DNA of 64,000 nt. It comes from Acanthochlamys bracteata. Lineage: Eukaryota > Streptophyta > Magnoliopsida > Pandanales > Velloziaceae. Below are positions 12,901 through 35,430 of this stretch, in pieces (positions within the stretch are counted from its first letter, which is position 1; each line of letters opens with the position of its first letter). The position numbers and the translations under genes are program-made. The stretch is from the NCBI GenBank assembly GCA_019914995.1, contig CM034126.1:10173001-10237000 (forward strand), given 5' to 3'. The notes beneath the pieces were generated by a model. The model was not told the DNA's origin. It saw only the letters and a list, made by a program, of their open reading frames with translations, and did not search any database.

Positions 12901-15900
12901 CTTAACAGACACACTCTTATTTATGGCAAATTCAAGAGTCTTACAACATAATTTAATCTGGATATACTATATTTCAACCTAAATATGGGGACAACATCTG
13001 AAGATACGCATTACTGGACAAAGTTTTGACTAAGCAAATCTGGATAAAGTGGCTTCAGATAAATATATGAAGGTCTTAACATGGTGATTATATGCCCAAA
13101 TGCAAGGGGCTATTAACCTAATTGTAATAGTGTAGACATACATCAACTTAACAATCTTAAGCATCATGTCTGTGAAAGCACACATGATTCTGCGAGCATT
13201 ATAGCTAGCTCCCTTAGCAAGTTAACAATGAGGAGCCCACAGATATATTGTCCCAAAGGCAATGATTCAAATAATTAAGCAAGTGAACATATGTATGTGA
13301 GTATACATACACATGTAAAAAATAGCTCCGAATGACTTCTGTATGCAGAAAGCATTTCACATTTTTTCACCTTCCTGTGCTTGTTTGTAGCCAAACTATC
13401 TAAGGTCAATATTAAAGAAGGTTTTGAACATGCACAGACAAACAAAGAAAGGTGAAAGAATGATCACTCAGATCATTCTTACATAGTAAAAGAATATCAT
13501 CTTCAGTTCACGATGAACTCAAATGCTGACTCTGCATGTTTTCCTGTTCAGTCTGTAGGTCTATTAGAAGAAGTGTATAACAAATCTACTGACAAGTGCA
13601 TACTACCCAATATCTACGTTCAATGTCTATAAACCCTACAAGTAGCATTCAACAAAGCTCCTTACACAAGCATGATATCTTCAACTGTAGCTGCAATTGG
13701 TGAAAGAACATCTACAGTCCCAGGTTCACATAATGATCTGCAAATACATATTAAGATTTAGAACAAAGAAGCTTGCAAATCGCAAACAATCCTAATAGTA
13801 TGCTGTTGGTTAAGCATTTTTAAGGACTGTCTAACTATTTAACTTAGTTAACTACACAAATCACAGCAAAATGAATCTAGACCCACCATCGCACATTTAG
13901 CATAATTACAATGTCCAGTATCATAGTAGTTGTTACTGTCTAAAAATTGCCACAAGTCTGAAGGGACTAGTGGCTTCCAATTAGCACTCAAAAAACAGTA
14001 ATGCTCTCCATAAAGATTCTAAGGAAAGCTGAACATCTACGCTAACTTAGGAGCCAACTTTGATTCTGCAAAATATTTGTGTGATGTAGAATTAGGAAAT
14101 AATTTTTCAAGATGGTTGTGTCTGCACATACGGCATACAATGCACAAGAATTCAAGCTTATAGTTCACATACTACTTTTCTTTATCTTTTAGCTCTTGTC
14201 TGAGAATGCTAAAAGTAACAAGAACAAACAAAAGGCATATTGCTAGCGTCCTCATTACTAACTTTCTAACAACCTAGCTTTCCCAGGGTTTATAAAAATG
14301 CAACCATTAGTGACACAAAGAAGTAATGTTATTCAAAAAGCTCAATATATAATAAGTCAAGGAAAAATCATAAAAGTTCTAGAATTTTTAAACTGGAAGA
14401 ATCCTGATGTAGATGTTTTAGATTCTACTTAATCTTAAAGTTTATGAGATGGTCACAGGCAGCCACTTGATTCAAGATATCTTTTGAAAGAGAGAGAGAA
14501 AGAGTCATTCCCCAAAACCACGTTCCTTTTGTCTTCCTCCTTTTCCTCTTATTCTCCGTCTACACCACCACAAATTGTTTGTGTTGGGTAACCCCTTCCA
14601 GTTTGAAAGCCAATCCCAGCATCTCTAGTTCATACAAATCATCCCACTTAACTTGTGTATGAGCGTAGAAATCAAGGTAGGCTCAATAGGACACTGGAAA
14701 CACTTCAAATCAGCAGATTTTTGCTTTCCTAGGCATTCTCTTAACATAAAAAATAATCAATTAAGCATGGAAATAACAAGCAACATAAAAAAGATTTTTG
14801 GAAAAGATGGATTCATTTGGAAACAAACAAAACAAGAACATTAAATACATATATAAGAACAATACGTACCCTTCCTTGTCAGTTCGCCCATAAGTGGTTT
14901 TTAGACCCACAATCCCACAAAGTGAGGAGGGAATTCTAACAGAACCTGCATTTATCAGAAAAGACACACGAACGAAAATTTAATTTTAAGAGGATAGAGT
15001 AAAATTTTTCAGAAAGGCTTTTACAACCTCCACCATCTGTTCCAACTGCTGCAGAACAAATTCCAGATGCTACAAGTGCTGCTGGACCAGATGAAGATCC
15101 ACCAGTATACCTTTCAGTAGAGTGTGGATTTCGTGTTGTTCTGTTAGAATACAAAATCTGTATAAGTTTACAAAAATATCCATGAATTCCAGCTAAATTT
15201 CTGAGAAGAGCTAAATTCTGAGAAGAAACAACATGCACATCACATCTATCAAATAGGTCAACATCCACACCCTTCATTAAAAAGTTAAGGTACTCAAAAC
15301 CCACATGAGACATGCAATTATCTGGGGATCCATGTTTGTTTCAGAATCTATGGAGTTCATAAGACATCCATAATTCAAGCAAATTGGACCATGGTAATTC
15401 AAGAACACTAATGTAGAATAAGGAAATCAAGGTACATCAATGGAACTTTTAACAAATGTCTAATATGAAACACACAAAAAGGTTGAAGTGAGAAGAATTT
15501 AAAATGAGTACTTAGTAGACACCCCCCTTTTTTTATTAACATTACTGATGGCTAACTAACGGAAAAGGGGCTATATCATTGACTAAAAAATGCAATATAT
15601 ACTCCTTACGATTGCTAACCACAATTACTATATCATTACTGACAGTAACAGCAATTGAAATAATAAATTCCACACCTATAGAATGTGTAACATGTGACAG
15701 AAACAATAAGGATATCCTACAGAAAACGATTCAATTGCTGTGATGATACAAATACTCCCATATCCAGAAGAAAATCAGCTACCTTTGTTGTTCTCCTAGC
15801 TTTGGGTGTACCTTCTTCCTTTAGAGGAAGAAACAATATAAATGGGTACTTTCTTGAGTAACTCCAATCAAAATGATTTTGAATTTCATCACTAACATCA

Positions 15901-18433
15901 TTAGAGACAGAGAAGTGTTTTCCACTAAAGAAAATCTTAATCATATATACTGCAAGATATGCAGGCGTAGAATCAATATGAAAGCAAATGGACGATGAAA
16001 TTCAGGGATGATGCATAATGAGGTGATGTAGTTGATGGGCAAACTTGAAGCCAGGTATATTGCTTTATTACCATTAAACTGAAAAGATTCAGACCAAGAT
16101 ATATTTACCACAACTTAAGGACTATGTAAGTGGTGAGAAGAAAAAAACTTCCTTTACTTGCTTACAACTTTAGCACATCGACCAACTTTGTCTATTTAAA
16201 TGCACTAGAGACTGCAAAATGTGAAAGAGACTGAGATTATGATAATTATGAACAGGAAACAATTGTCATAGCATCTCAATATAACAAGAAAAGTATTGGT
16301 ATACGGTGAGTGGAGTAACATACAAGTGGTGGCGAAGGATTTTGAGGAATCGGGTCTTACTGGATCTGGTTTATAATAGAACGGAATGGAGAAAACGGAT
16401 TCATGTAGCCACCGACCCCACGCAAGTGAGATAAAGGCTTAGTTTTGTTGTTGGTGAGTGGAGTAACATACAGGTGGTCTAGGGATGTCCAAAATTCTGC
16501 ATTCACATGCATATGCAACATGTTTCAAAACCTTTACTAGTTGAAAATGCTGAAATGCCAAACCGACTATTGCTGTCTACATATTGTTCCAGCAAATCTA
16601 ACCTCAAAGTCTGTGCTCCACTGCAGGAGCTTCTTTGCTAAAATATAAAATCTAAGACTGTGTCCTAATTGGACAAGTGAATAGGAAAAATAGAACCCTG
16701 AAGCTCTTACCAAAACCAACTAGAAAGGACGACGATGAGAAGATCAAATTGACATACAGCACATAGGTTAAATGAAGCATACCCATAGTTAGGATTGTTC
16801 CCAGTGGTCCCACACCCCAACTCGTGCATGTTTGCCTTCCCTATGAATATGGCGCCACATTTCCGCAATCTGGATACACATACTGCATCCTGTTGGACGG
16901 GCCGGACCTTGTCGTACCATGTTGTCCCACCTGAATTACAAATACAAGGAAAGAATCCAACACTCATGCTTTACCTTCATTTGTTAAGTTCGGTATCGAT
17001 AATAGCTATATCAGTCTATATTCCTGGTTGGATAAGGATAGCAGTCTATATCATCCTTAATAGCTACACAAATAGAACGAGAGATCCAATATTCTTACCC
17101 CTGGTTGGATAAGGATAGCAGTCTATATCATCCTTAATTGCTATAAAAATTCCATCTAAGATGGACAATTGGTTTCCTGCATGTGTCACATTCAGGCAAA
17201 AGAAGATTAGTTTTCTCGAGAAAGATTGCAAGCGATAAACAACTATAGAGGATTAAAAAGCTAATCTATTGAAGCCATGACATGCAGACCATGCTAGCGC
17301 TACCTTCTTGATATCTCTGTGTAGAAGCAGCGGCTAGCTTCCTTATTTCCTCTGGGTTGAAAGAAATTAATAGCTTCATTGGAGGCTCCATCCTTTCAGA
17401 TTCTTCAATAGCTGAAATTACATGCTCTGCAACCTAGAGGTCAATAAATCAATTCCTTGCTCTAAGCATTCAGCAATCTCACAGAAATGACTAGAAGCTC
17501 ACAGCTGATGGAGTAGTTATCTTTGACCAGTAAGCATGGGCATAGTCACGGATAGTCCAGTACAGAAATGGGGAATTAGAATCACTGTTCCAGTGCTTGG
17601 AAGAATCAAAAGGCTTAAGACACTGCAATGCTGATTCAGTTCGCTCTGGAGGGCTTCTGTCATCACCAAGCAACACAACTCCAGGTTCCTGTTCTGAAAT
17701 TCATTGCATCATCAAGCTCCACAGACTAACAGGTGACTTTTCAAAAGAGGGAAAAAGTAATAAGCGAAAAAGTGTATGCAGCGCATTAATCTCCAAGAAT
17801 GATTCTCCATTTAGGTTCTGAATAGAGAAAAAGACCACAAATAATCCAGCAAACAACAACGACATGATAGCAGAAACAATATTCAAGTGTTAAATTATCT
17901 CACCTATAATCAATAATTTGTTGTTTTTGGTATAATCTAAAGATTCTAAACATGGATAACACATAAGCAACCGATTAATGCATACCTTGTGGAGTAAATT
18001 CAGGCCTGAACATTGGTATTTCGGGAATCACGGTCTCCCTCAACATCTACCAATATAAAAAAATAAAAAATACTTACCATTATGTTTATTTAAAAAAAAA
18101 GAAAAAGGAAACAAAGCTAATAAAACGAAAAATCAGAGAGAAAAAATTCAGAAGAACAAACATTGATGTTGTTCTTCTTCTTTAGAAACGAGAGAATGAC
18201 CGGACCAAGAAGGCTCGATTCAACAGTCCAGACGAACAGTCGCAGAGCTAGACCAGTAAGATGTGGAGCTGCACAACAACCACAACAAAGGATCGTAAAT
18301 ATAGTTAAAAATTAAACTAAAAAAAATTTCTAGAATCTGGATTATGTAAACCTTCGATTTTCTCGATGCGGTACTCTACGGTGGAGAGATCAACCTGCTC
18401 CGCCGGTAACATCACACGCTTCTGCCCGCCCAT
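3983..18433 (-). CDS. FAAH: Fatty acid amide hydrolase (amidase-signature family)
   Basis: It hydrolyses N-acylethanolamines to ethanolamine and free fatty acid, and plant FAAH is membrane-associated. Twenty exons in transcript order: 18433-18352, 18268-18162, 18046-17986, 17693-17503, 17433-17304, 17176-17099, 16930-16783, 15140-15028, 14945-14870, 13737-13666, 12848-12797, 12676-12596, 12525-12442, 12357-12254, 11187-11095, 10663-10595, 9102-9038, 8625-8564, 6180-6085, 4045-3983. All introns are GT..AG and phases agree. The CDS is 1827 nt, 608 aa, against 607 aa remembered for Arabidopsis FAAH. The Ser-cisSer-Lys triad falls exactly at the Arabidopsis positions: Lys205 (AIKDDID), Ser281 (GGSSSG) and Ser305 (GGGSVRIPS). 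No in-frame ATG lies upstream of MGGQKRV, so that start is used. Introns carry a LINE tail, a solo LTR and a partial exon copy, described separately. Confidence 0.95.
4195..4520. repeat. Imperfect tandem repeat in FAAH intron 19
   Basis: About three diverged units of roughly 100 bp follow one another. Shared motifs are TTTGCTAATAyTATTT, ACAAATA/GCAAATATGGAC, GAGTAT and CACATAGTTTT. Unit starts are near 4210, 4325 and 4422. The origin is unknown. The array is diverged enough to be old. Confidence 0.45.
4800..5457. mobile_element. Possible hAT-like MITE in FAAH intron 19
   Basis: The block starts with GATATGTTTGGC and ends with an inverted relative, CCCAAACATGCTC. The interior is AT-rich with no coding potential. 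The terminal match is short and no clean target-site duplication is visible, so the ends and class are tentative. Confidence 0.35.
7586..8113. mobile_element. Solo LTR of an LTR retrotransposon
   Basis: A 528-bp block in FAAH intron 18 begins TGTCACGG and ends CCGTGACA, giving the TG..CA ends of an LTR with a longer imperfect terminal inversion. It is flanked on both sides by ATAT, a 4-bp target-site duplication (partly palindromic, so weak on its own). The opening sequence, including TTTCACTTTGGTCCGTGCGG, is the style of a common dicot LTR. There is no internal region, primer-binding site or gag-pol around it, so it is a solo LTR left by LTR-LTR recombination. Superfamily is not certain. Confidence 0.6.
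16305..16478 (+). mobile_element. 5'-truncated RTE-type LINE tail with target-site duplication
   Basis: A 122-bp LINE 3' end lies at 16331-16452 in FAAH intron 7. It contains the typical dicot RTE ending: AGAACGGAATGGAGAAAACG, then GATTCATGTAGCC, GACCCCAC, GATAAAGGCTTAG and a TTG-rich tail. It is flanked by a 26-bp direct repeat beginning GGTGAGTGGAGTAACATACA at 16305-16330 and 16453-16478 with one mismatch. That is a textbook LINE target-site duplication. Truncation at the 5' end is usual for target-primed reverse transcription. Confidence 0.8.
17023..17098 (-). repeat. 76-bp tandem duplication carrying part of FAAH exon 6
   Basis: The first 39 bp at 17023 are identical to 17099-17137, the 3' half of FAAH exon 6, and similarity continues for about ten bases more. 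The duplicated part lies inside the 168-bp intron 6. On the coding strand the copy ends in AACCAGGAATA and so lacks the GT donor present after the true exon (AACCAGGG|GTAAG). It is probably not used in splicing. Confidence 0.8.
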
Positions 18434-18713
18434 GTCTCCGGCGTCAACAACAACAAGAACAACACAGAGAGAGAAGAAGCAATGGAGATCGATGGGGCAG
18501 TTGAACGACAAGTCAGTCAATAAGAGAGAGAGCTTACGTTAGTTGCTCAGTAGAAGAAATGAATGATCAAAGTCAGAGTAGCGTTTGGAGTAGGAGAATA
18601 AATTAAAATTTAAAAAATAAAAAAGAATAATGACGGTTTGCATTATGGATCCTCAATTTTAACCCGAACCATCTTTGGTTCCTTTCCATTCGTCTGCAAC
18701 AACAACACAACGT

Positions 18714-18752
<39 letters not shown>

Positions 18753-18803
18753 CGAGCTTCTTTGTCCGTTTGTTTTCGTCGCGCCGGGCACGATCTTGCG
18801 CTG
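18434..18803. promoter_or_regulatory. Divergent FAAH / SPCS1 promoter and first leader
   Basis: FAAH runs left from 18433 and SPCS1 runs right, so this stretch holds both promoters. A (TC)n tract at 18716-18748 probably sits in or near the SPCS1 5' untranslated exon, as pyrimidine patches often do in plants. I see no strong TATA box, which fits two housekeeping-type promoters. GCGCTG|GTGAGC at 18803 is a good 5' splice donor for the SPCS1 leader intron. Confidence 0.55.
18716..18748. repeat. (TC)n microsatellite
   Basis: A pure 33-bp CT/TC dinucleotide run lies in the divergent FAAH/SPCS1 region, on the SPCS1 sense strand just ahead of its proposed leader-intron donor. It is probably polymorphic. 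Confidence 0.9.
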
Positions 18804-20346
18804 GTGAGCTCTTCTTCTTTGTATTTTCATTGTTAGATCTGTGAGTTGTGAAGAGGATCTGCTTGAAACTGAACTTGTTTTGGAATCAATTGAGTATTTT
18901 AGCATTTTTTTCAGTTAATTAGATGGATACATTTGCTGAAAATTTGTTTGCGTTAACTAACGGTGATTAAATATAGTGGTAGTGTGGGGTTTTTTTTGGA
19001 TTTTCTTGTGTTAATTTGAGGTTTTTGATTGGGTGGGTAGACCAAGAGTCTTAGATCTCTTCTCCTCTTAAAAGATTTAAGAGAAAGTGAAAAAGGATTC
19101 TGCAAGTAAATTGCAGAAGCTACTAAAGAGCTGCTGCACATATCTACAATAAATTATTTTTACTAATTGTTGAAATAAAAAACTTCTGGATTTCTAATTG
19201 TAACTATTGTATATAACCTGGCCGATTTCATTGTTTACTCGTTAAACTGGTAGTGAATTATCAGTGTCCCTTGTTCTTCACTGAATCTTGCCATTGCCTG
19301 TGATAAGTATGCAGGCTTCCAGACGATGGCTTATGTATAATTAAGTATTGGTAGAATTTAAAACTTTATAGCTTTGTCTAGTATACAAGCAGTCGATGCA
19401 ACAAACAATTCTTTCTAAGTCTTTCAAAGTTGATCACCATGCTAAAGTTCCTTATAAATGTCACTACTGCTACAATGCTCTTCACAGTGGTAATGTCACC
19501 ATACAGGGAAAGGTGCAACTTCTCCTGTAGGAGTGTGTTTGGTTAAATTTTTGTGAAAGTTTCTAGGTAAAGTGGTTACATGCGTATCACGGGCAGTGTC
19601 CATAAGTATGGATGACAAAGGTGTAGATTTACAAAGTGGTCTTCTGCATGAAAGCATTAGCTGACAAGCACCAAATGCAAGGATTCTTTTTGGCCTGTAG
19701 AGTGTAGATGTTTTGCAGCTTACCCTAGAAGCAAAACTGTCTTATTGCACATTATCTACCATCTGTCTTTGTCCGGTAACCGAGTCCATGCTTTTCTTCT
19801 TCCCAGTGACGAGAGACTATAGGTGCAGCTGTGTCATACATGGTTGGCACTTGGTAGGAAGATTTTTTTAGGATGAGCTAGTGTAGAATAGATTCTTTTT
19901 TTCTAATGGGAATCAACTAATACTGAAGATTTATCATAACACCTGGACTATCTCTAGCTCTGCTGAAGTCCAAATAAATAGTTATCTGCACATGTTTGTT
20001 GCTTTTGCGTAAGCTTAGCTTAGTAAAATCGTCAATCTAAATAGTTCTTATTGCACCCATTATTATATTTGAATGCTTACTTTAACCGTCACTGACAAAT
20101 CTAACAATTGGTGATCTTGCAAATGTTCCTCCCTTGTGCATACAGCTTGGCGAGTAAAGTCATGGTTGTATCTGATCGCTTGCTGCAACCATTATTTTCA
20201 TATGCTTACTTCAACCATTATTTTACATAATCCTACTGAGAAATATACCAGTCTGGCTTAGTCCATTATATCCTAGCTGATTGTATACTATGCACATTTT
20301 TGGTGTGAAAGATCAATTTGCAAAAAATCTTATCTTTTTTGTGCAG
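18804..20346 (+). other. Proposed 5' leader intron of SPCS1
   Basis: A donor (CTG|GTGAGC at 18803/18804) and an acceptor (TTTTTTGTGCAG at 20346), exactly abutting the start codon, bracket 1.5 kb with no coding sequence. An intron in the 5' untranslated region, ending immediately before ATG, is common in plants and explains the distance to the promoter. The acceptor is clear. The donor choice is an inference. Confidence 0.5.
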
Positions 20347-20631
20347 ATGGATTGGCAAGGGCAAAAGCGTATTGAGATGCTAATGCAAACCATGCTTGTG
20401 GTATTTGCCATTGTGGCCTTTGGGGTTGGCTATGCTATTGGTTCTTTCCAGATGATGCTGCTCATATATGCTGCTGGTGTGATCTTGACAGCATTGACCA
20501 GTGTCCCAAATTGGCCCTGGTTCAATCGGCACCCTCTAAACTGGCTGGACCCTGGTGAAGCTGAGCGCTACGCAAAGCCGCAGGTGTCTATTCCCCTGAA
20601 GAAGAAGGCATCCAAGCATCAGTCAAAATAG
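20347..20631 (+). CDS. SPCS1: Signal peptidase complex subunit 1 (SPC12 type)
   Basis: A 94-aa protein encoded in one exon. SPCS1 is a small non-catalytic subunit of the ER signal peptidase complex. It crosses the membrane twice with both ends in the cytosol. Here the family core MDWQGQK opens the protein. Two hydrophobic segments lie at about residues 12-32 and 35-53, joined by a short GSF turn. The conserved VPNWPWFNRHPLNWLDP is at 53-69, and a Lys-rich tail (KKKASKHQSK) ends it. It closely resembles the remembered Arabidopsis protein in length and sequence. The start is the ATG directly after a splice acceptor. The reading frame is open upstream only because the intron happens to be open. 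Confidence 0.93.
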   Translation: MDWQGQKRIEMLMQTMLVVFAIVAFGVGYAIGSFQMMLLIYAAGVILTALTSVPNWPWFNRHPLNWLDPGEAERYAKPQVSIPLKKKASKHQSK

Positions 20632-21195
20632 TGTGACTGCACTGGAGCAAGTCCATTGGATATCCTAGGCTCAGCTTCTATCACTAACAAAGTGCCTGAA
20701 AACCTAAGCTTCAAAGTACTGTGATTTCTGGTGTGATGGTTCATTGAATTGAAAGATATACAGGTCTATATATTTAAATGATAACTTAGAACATTTGGGA
20801 CCAAAATTTTGAAATGTTATGCATGTTTATGCATGCAAGATCAGTTTGAAATGGTAAATTAGTAGATTCATGGGTGTCCTGCTGCTGCTTTTTGTTTTAA
20901 GACGTACGAGCTGCTGCTAGATTAAATTATTTCATTGAATCTATTAGCTGATAGTCACCCCCTGCTAAATGTGTTACAAAAATTTCAAGTGGCTCCTCAG
21001 GCGATCAGCAGCATTTTCCTCCAAATATCTTCTTTATTTCTTCAAATTTCTGTCGAAGTTCTAATGTGTTGGTTTCTGCAGCGCACTTGATTTCAAGCAT
21101 GTATGTAGTATAAAGTGATATTTTCTTCTCTCTACGCAACAGTATGTAACCGGTTATTTGATTTGCTGGTAATATTATGATGCTGTGAAAAAAAT
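20632..21195. other. SPCS1 3' flank
   Basis: This holds the SPCS1 3' untranslated region (to perhaps 20,900) and a short spacer. No other gene is seen. A minus-strand open frame at 21005-21247 has no recognisable domain. Confidence 0.5.
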
Positions 21196-21980
21196 CATAG
21201 TTGTAAGAATTGGACCTGACGTAGAACCAGAAAACTGTCCGAATCACAGTTCTTATATTGACTTATCGGGTCAACTGGTCAAACCGTTGGGTCAAAAATA
21301 TTAAACTATTTTTGACAAATAATAATAATAATTACAGTGAAAAATTTACTAAATCATGGCAACATCAATAATAATAGCAGTAGCAATCACAGTAAAAAAT
21401 TAAAATATTATTACTATGTCATTATTACCAACAACAATAGCAACAATAATCATAGCAAAAATTAAAATATTGCCAGCATGGTATTACCACCACCATCAAC
21501 AACAATAATAGTAAAAATTTATAATAAAAACTTATTTAAATAAATTAGGCTATTAGAAGAAGAAGATAAAATTAAAAAAAACAACCAACTCTTTTAGTAA
21601 TACATATTTGAGTATGAATATTTTATAATATATAAATTAAAAAATCTCTAATAATTTATATTTATAAATGAGATATAACCAATTATATCTTTACATCTAA
21701 ATACAAAATTTAAGCTACATATTATTTTTTAATATAAGACTATTAAGAATTATTTTTACATTAAACATATCATCAATTAAAATTTTTTAATTAAAATTTT
21801 TTTAAATTTCATTCAATCTGGTTTAATCCGAACGGATAGATCGATCAGATTGAAACGGATCAAACGGATCAAAACGAATCGATTACACAAACAATTTTTT
21901 TACAAATTCAAACCGATTTATCGTCCGGTCGATGATTTTCGGATCGATCTGAATGGTCCAATCTAAATCTGACAACTATG
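21196..21980. mobile_element. MITE-like element, possibly Mutator-derived
   Basis: A 785-bp non-coding block has inverted ends beginning CATAGTTGTAAGAATTGGACC on the left and CATAGTTGTCAGATTTAGATTGGACC on the right (reverse complement). It is flanked by GAAAAAAAT and GAAGAAACT, a 9-bp direct repeat with two mismatches. That is the duplication length of Mutator-like elements. The interior contains AAT-rich trinucleotide runs and CCGGTC/GGGTCAACTGGTC-type motifs seen in many dicot MITEs. No transposase remains. Confidence 0.6.
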
Positions 21981-22500
21981 GAAGAAACTGAAGGCCTGTT
22001 TAAGCTTGAGGTGAGAAGAGAACATCAGCGCTTGGACAGTTAAAGGTTACATTTATTATATAAGGCAAACAACAATATGTAATTTTTCGTTGTTTGTAAC
22101 ATAGATGTTAACACTAGGTTTGAAAGGTCTTCAAATGAGCAAGAGCAGCCCTGTGCAAGATAGCTGGCAGGAGTTCTATCCGAAACTCAAACAAATTTCA
22201 ACCTACAGAAGCAAGACATATTTAAACAATCCTATCATTAGAATTCTCTAGCCTTCAAAATCAATAGAACTTCTGTAGCTTACAATCTGGCATCCTTGTG
22301 TACTCGAGAGAACTACAACACATGATCCAATAGAATCAACTGTTTCAGTGTTTTACATCCTTACATATTTTTTGTTGTAAATAACTCATAATTGTCATTT
22401 TAAGGAATGCATAGATTCAGAAAAATAATGGAAGCACATATAATCATCTGAGCAAATCATTCTATTGAAAATGGCATCCCTTGGTCGTCTCAACTTTGGT

Positions 22501-34399
<11,899 letters not shown>

Positions 34400-34453
34400 C
34401 CCGGCGATCGACCTCTTCAGCACGATTGCCGATGCAACGAATCCGACGGTTGA

Positions 34454-34461
34454 TATTTATA
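34454..34461 (-). promoter_or_regulatory. TATA box of NAD-ME2
   Basis: On the minus strand this reads TATAAATA, a perfect plant TATA box, in CTCTATAAATATC. It lies about 60 bp upstream of the ATG at 34399, so transcription should start near 34430 and leave a leader of only about 30 nt. That supports the MWRAV start over any upstream codon. Confidence 0.65.
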
Positions 34462-35160
34462 GAGATAGAGGAACAACAATGTCTGAAAATTTTCTAGTTA
34501 ATTCTTCAACTCATAAGCTTGGAAGGATATATTCTATTTATTTGCTAGAAAAAAAGGGAAGAGCTGCAGTGACTCGAGACCGAGCGTAGACTTTCTGCAA
34601 ACTTGTGTTCTGATAAAGAATAAAAACAAAGATAACGGTATTTCAAACCGCGGGGCAACTTAATATTATATGCTATTGATTTCTATTGGCTGTTATTTGT
34701 ATCCGTTGAGACTCGAGTGAGTTGTTTAAGTTGAACCGCGAGTGAGAGTGCACGTTAGAGAATGAATTTAGCCTATTCTGTCTCGCGGACCAATCTGATC
34801 TATCCGTGCCGTCGTTTTCTATTGGATATTTCTTACATAGTTGAAGAATCCACGCAGCTATACAATAACGTACCGCGGATGAGAATAATGTACGCGGAAG
34901 TAAAGCTGAGTGGACGGCAGTGGAAGAAAGTTATTGATGGAACGACTTCTTGTCCAAATTTTGATGCTTCTTTTTAACGATCCCTTCAGACTCAACTTTT
35001 TTAAAAAAATAAAATTTAAAATAAGTTTTTATTAAGTTTTTTAAAATTTAATTTTAGTATATATTTAATATAAAAATAATATAAAATTTTATTTTTTAAT
35101 AATTATTTTAAAATATTTTAAATTTATTTTTAAGAAATAAATTTAATTTAAAATAAATAC
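34462..35160. other. NAD-ME2 upstream region
   Basis: NAD-ME2 promoter DNA of near-average composition runs to about 34,980 (it includes short CGCGG/CCGCGG motifs) and then turns into AT-rich sequence. Open frames at 34308-34589 and 34762-34977 on the plus strand have no family resemblance. The first is antisense to NAD-ME exon 1. Confidence 0.4.
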
Positions 35161-35430
35161 ATCCTTGCTAGCACTGTATTTTAATAACATTTTAAAAACG
35201 TTTGAAAAAGAATTTTTCAAATACTTTTTATTTTTTTATTTTACATTTTTAATATATATTTTATAAATATTTAAAAATTTTATTTAAAAATTTAAAAAAT
35301 ATAAAAAAATTTTACATAATAAAATTATTTTATTATATATTTTTATTATTTTTTAAAAATAAAAAATAAAATTCATTTTTCAAAAAAATAAAAATATATT
35401 TTATTTCAAGAATTTTTATTTTATAATCAT
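35161..35430. mobile_element. AT-rich MITE-like block, copy A
   Basis: This AT-rich segment aligns by eye with 36590-36800. Both contain TATATTTTATAAATATTTA, then TTTATTTAAAA, then TATAAAAAAATTyTA and a TAATAAAATT/TAGTAAGATT core. They are two copies of one dispersed AT-rich repeat. No transposase is present and the termini are not resolved. Confidence 0.45.

Noticed and set aside
18434-18520. 29-residue hydrophobic extension upstream of FAAH
   Set aside because: The frame is open but contains no upstream ATG. It begins with TTG. The 608-aa product from 18433 already aligns end to end with Arabidopsis FAAH, including exact catalytic positions.
34400-34423. N-terminal extension of NAD-ME2 by eight codons
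   Set aside because: The codon at 34423 is GTG, not ATG. The TATA box position and similarity to plant NAD-ME2 favour the ATG at 34399.
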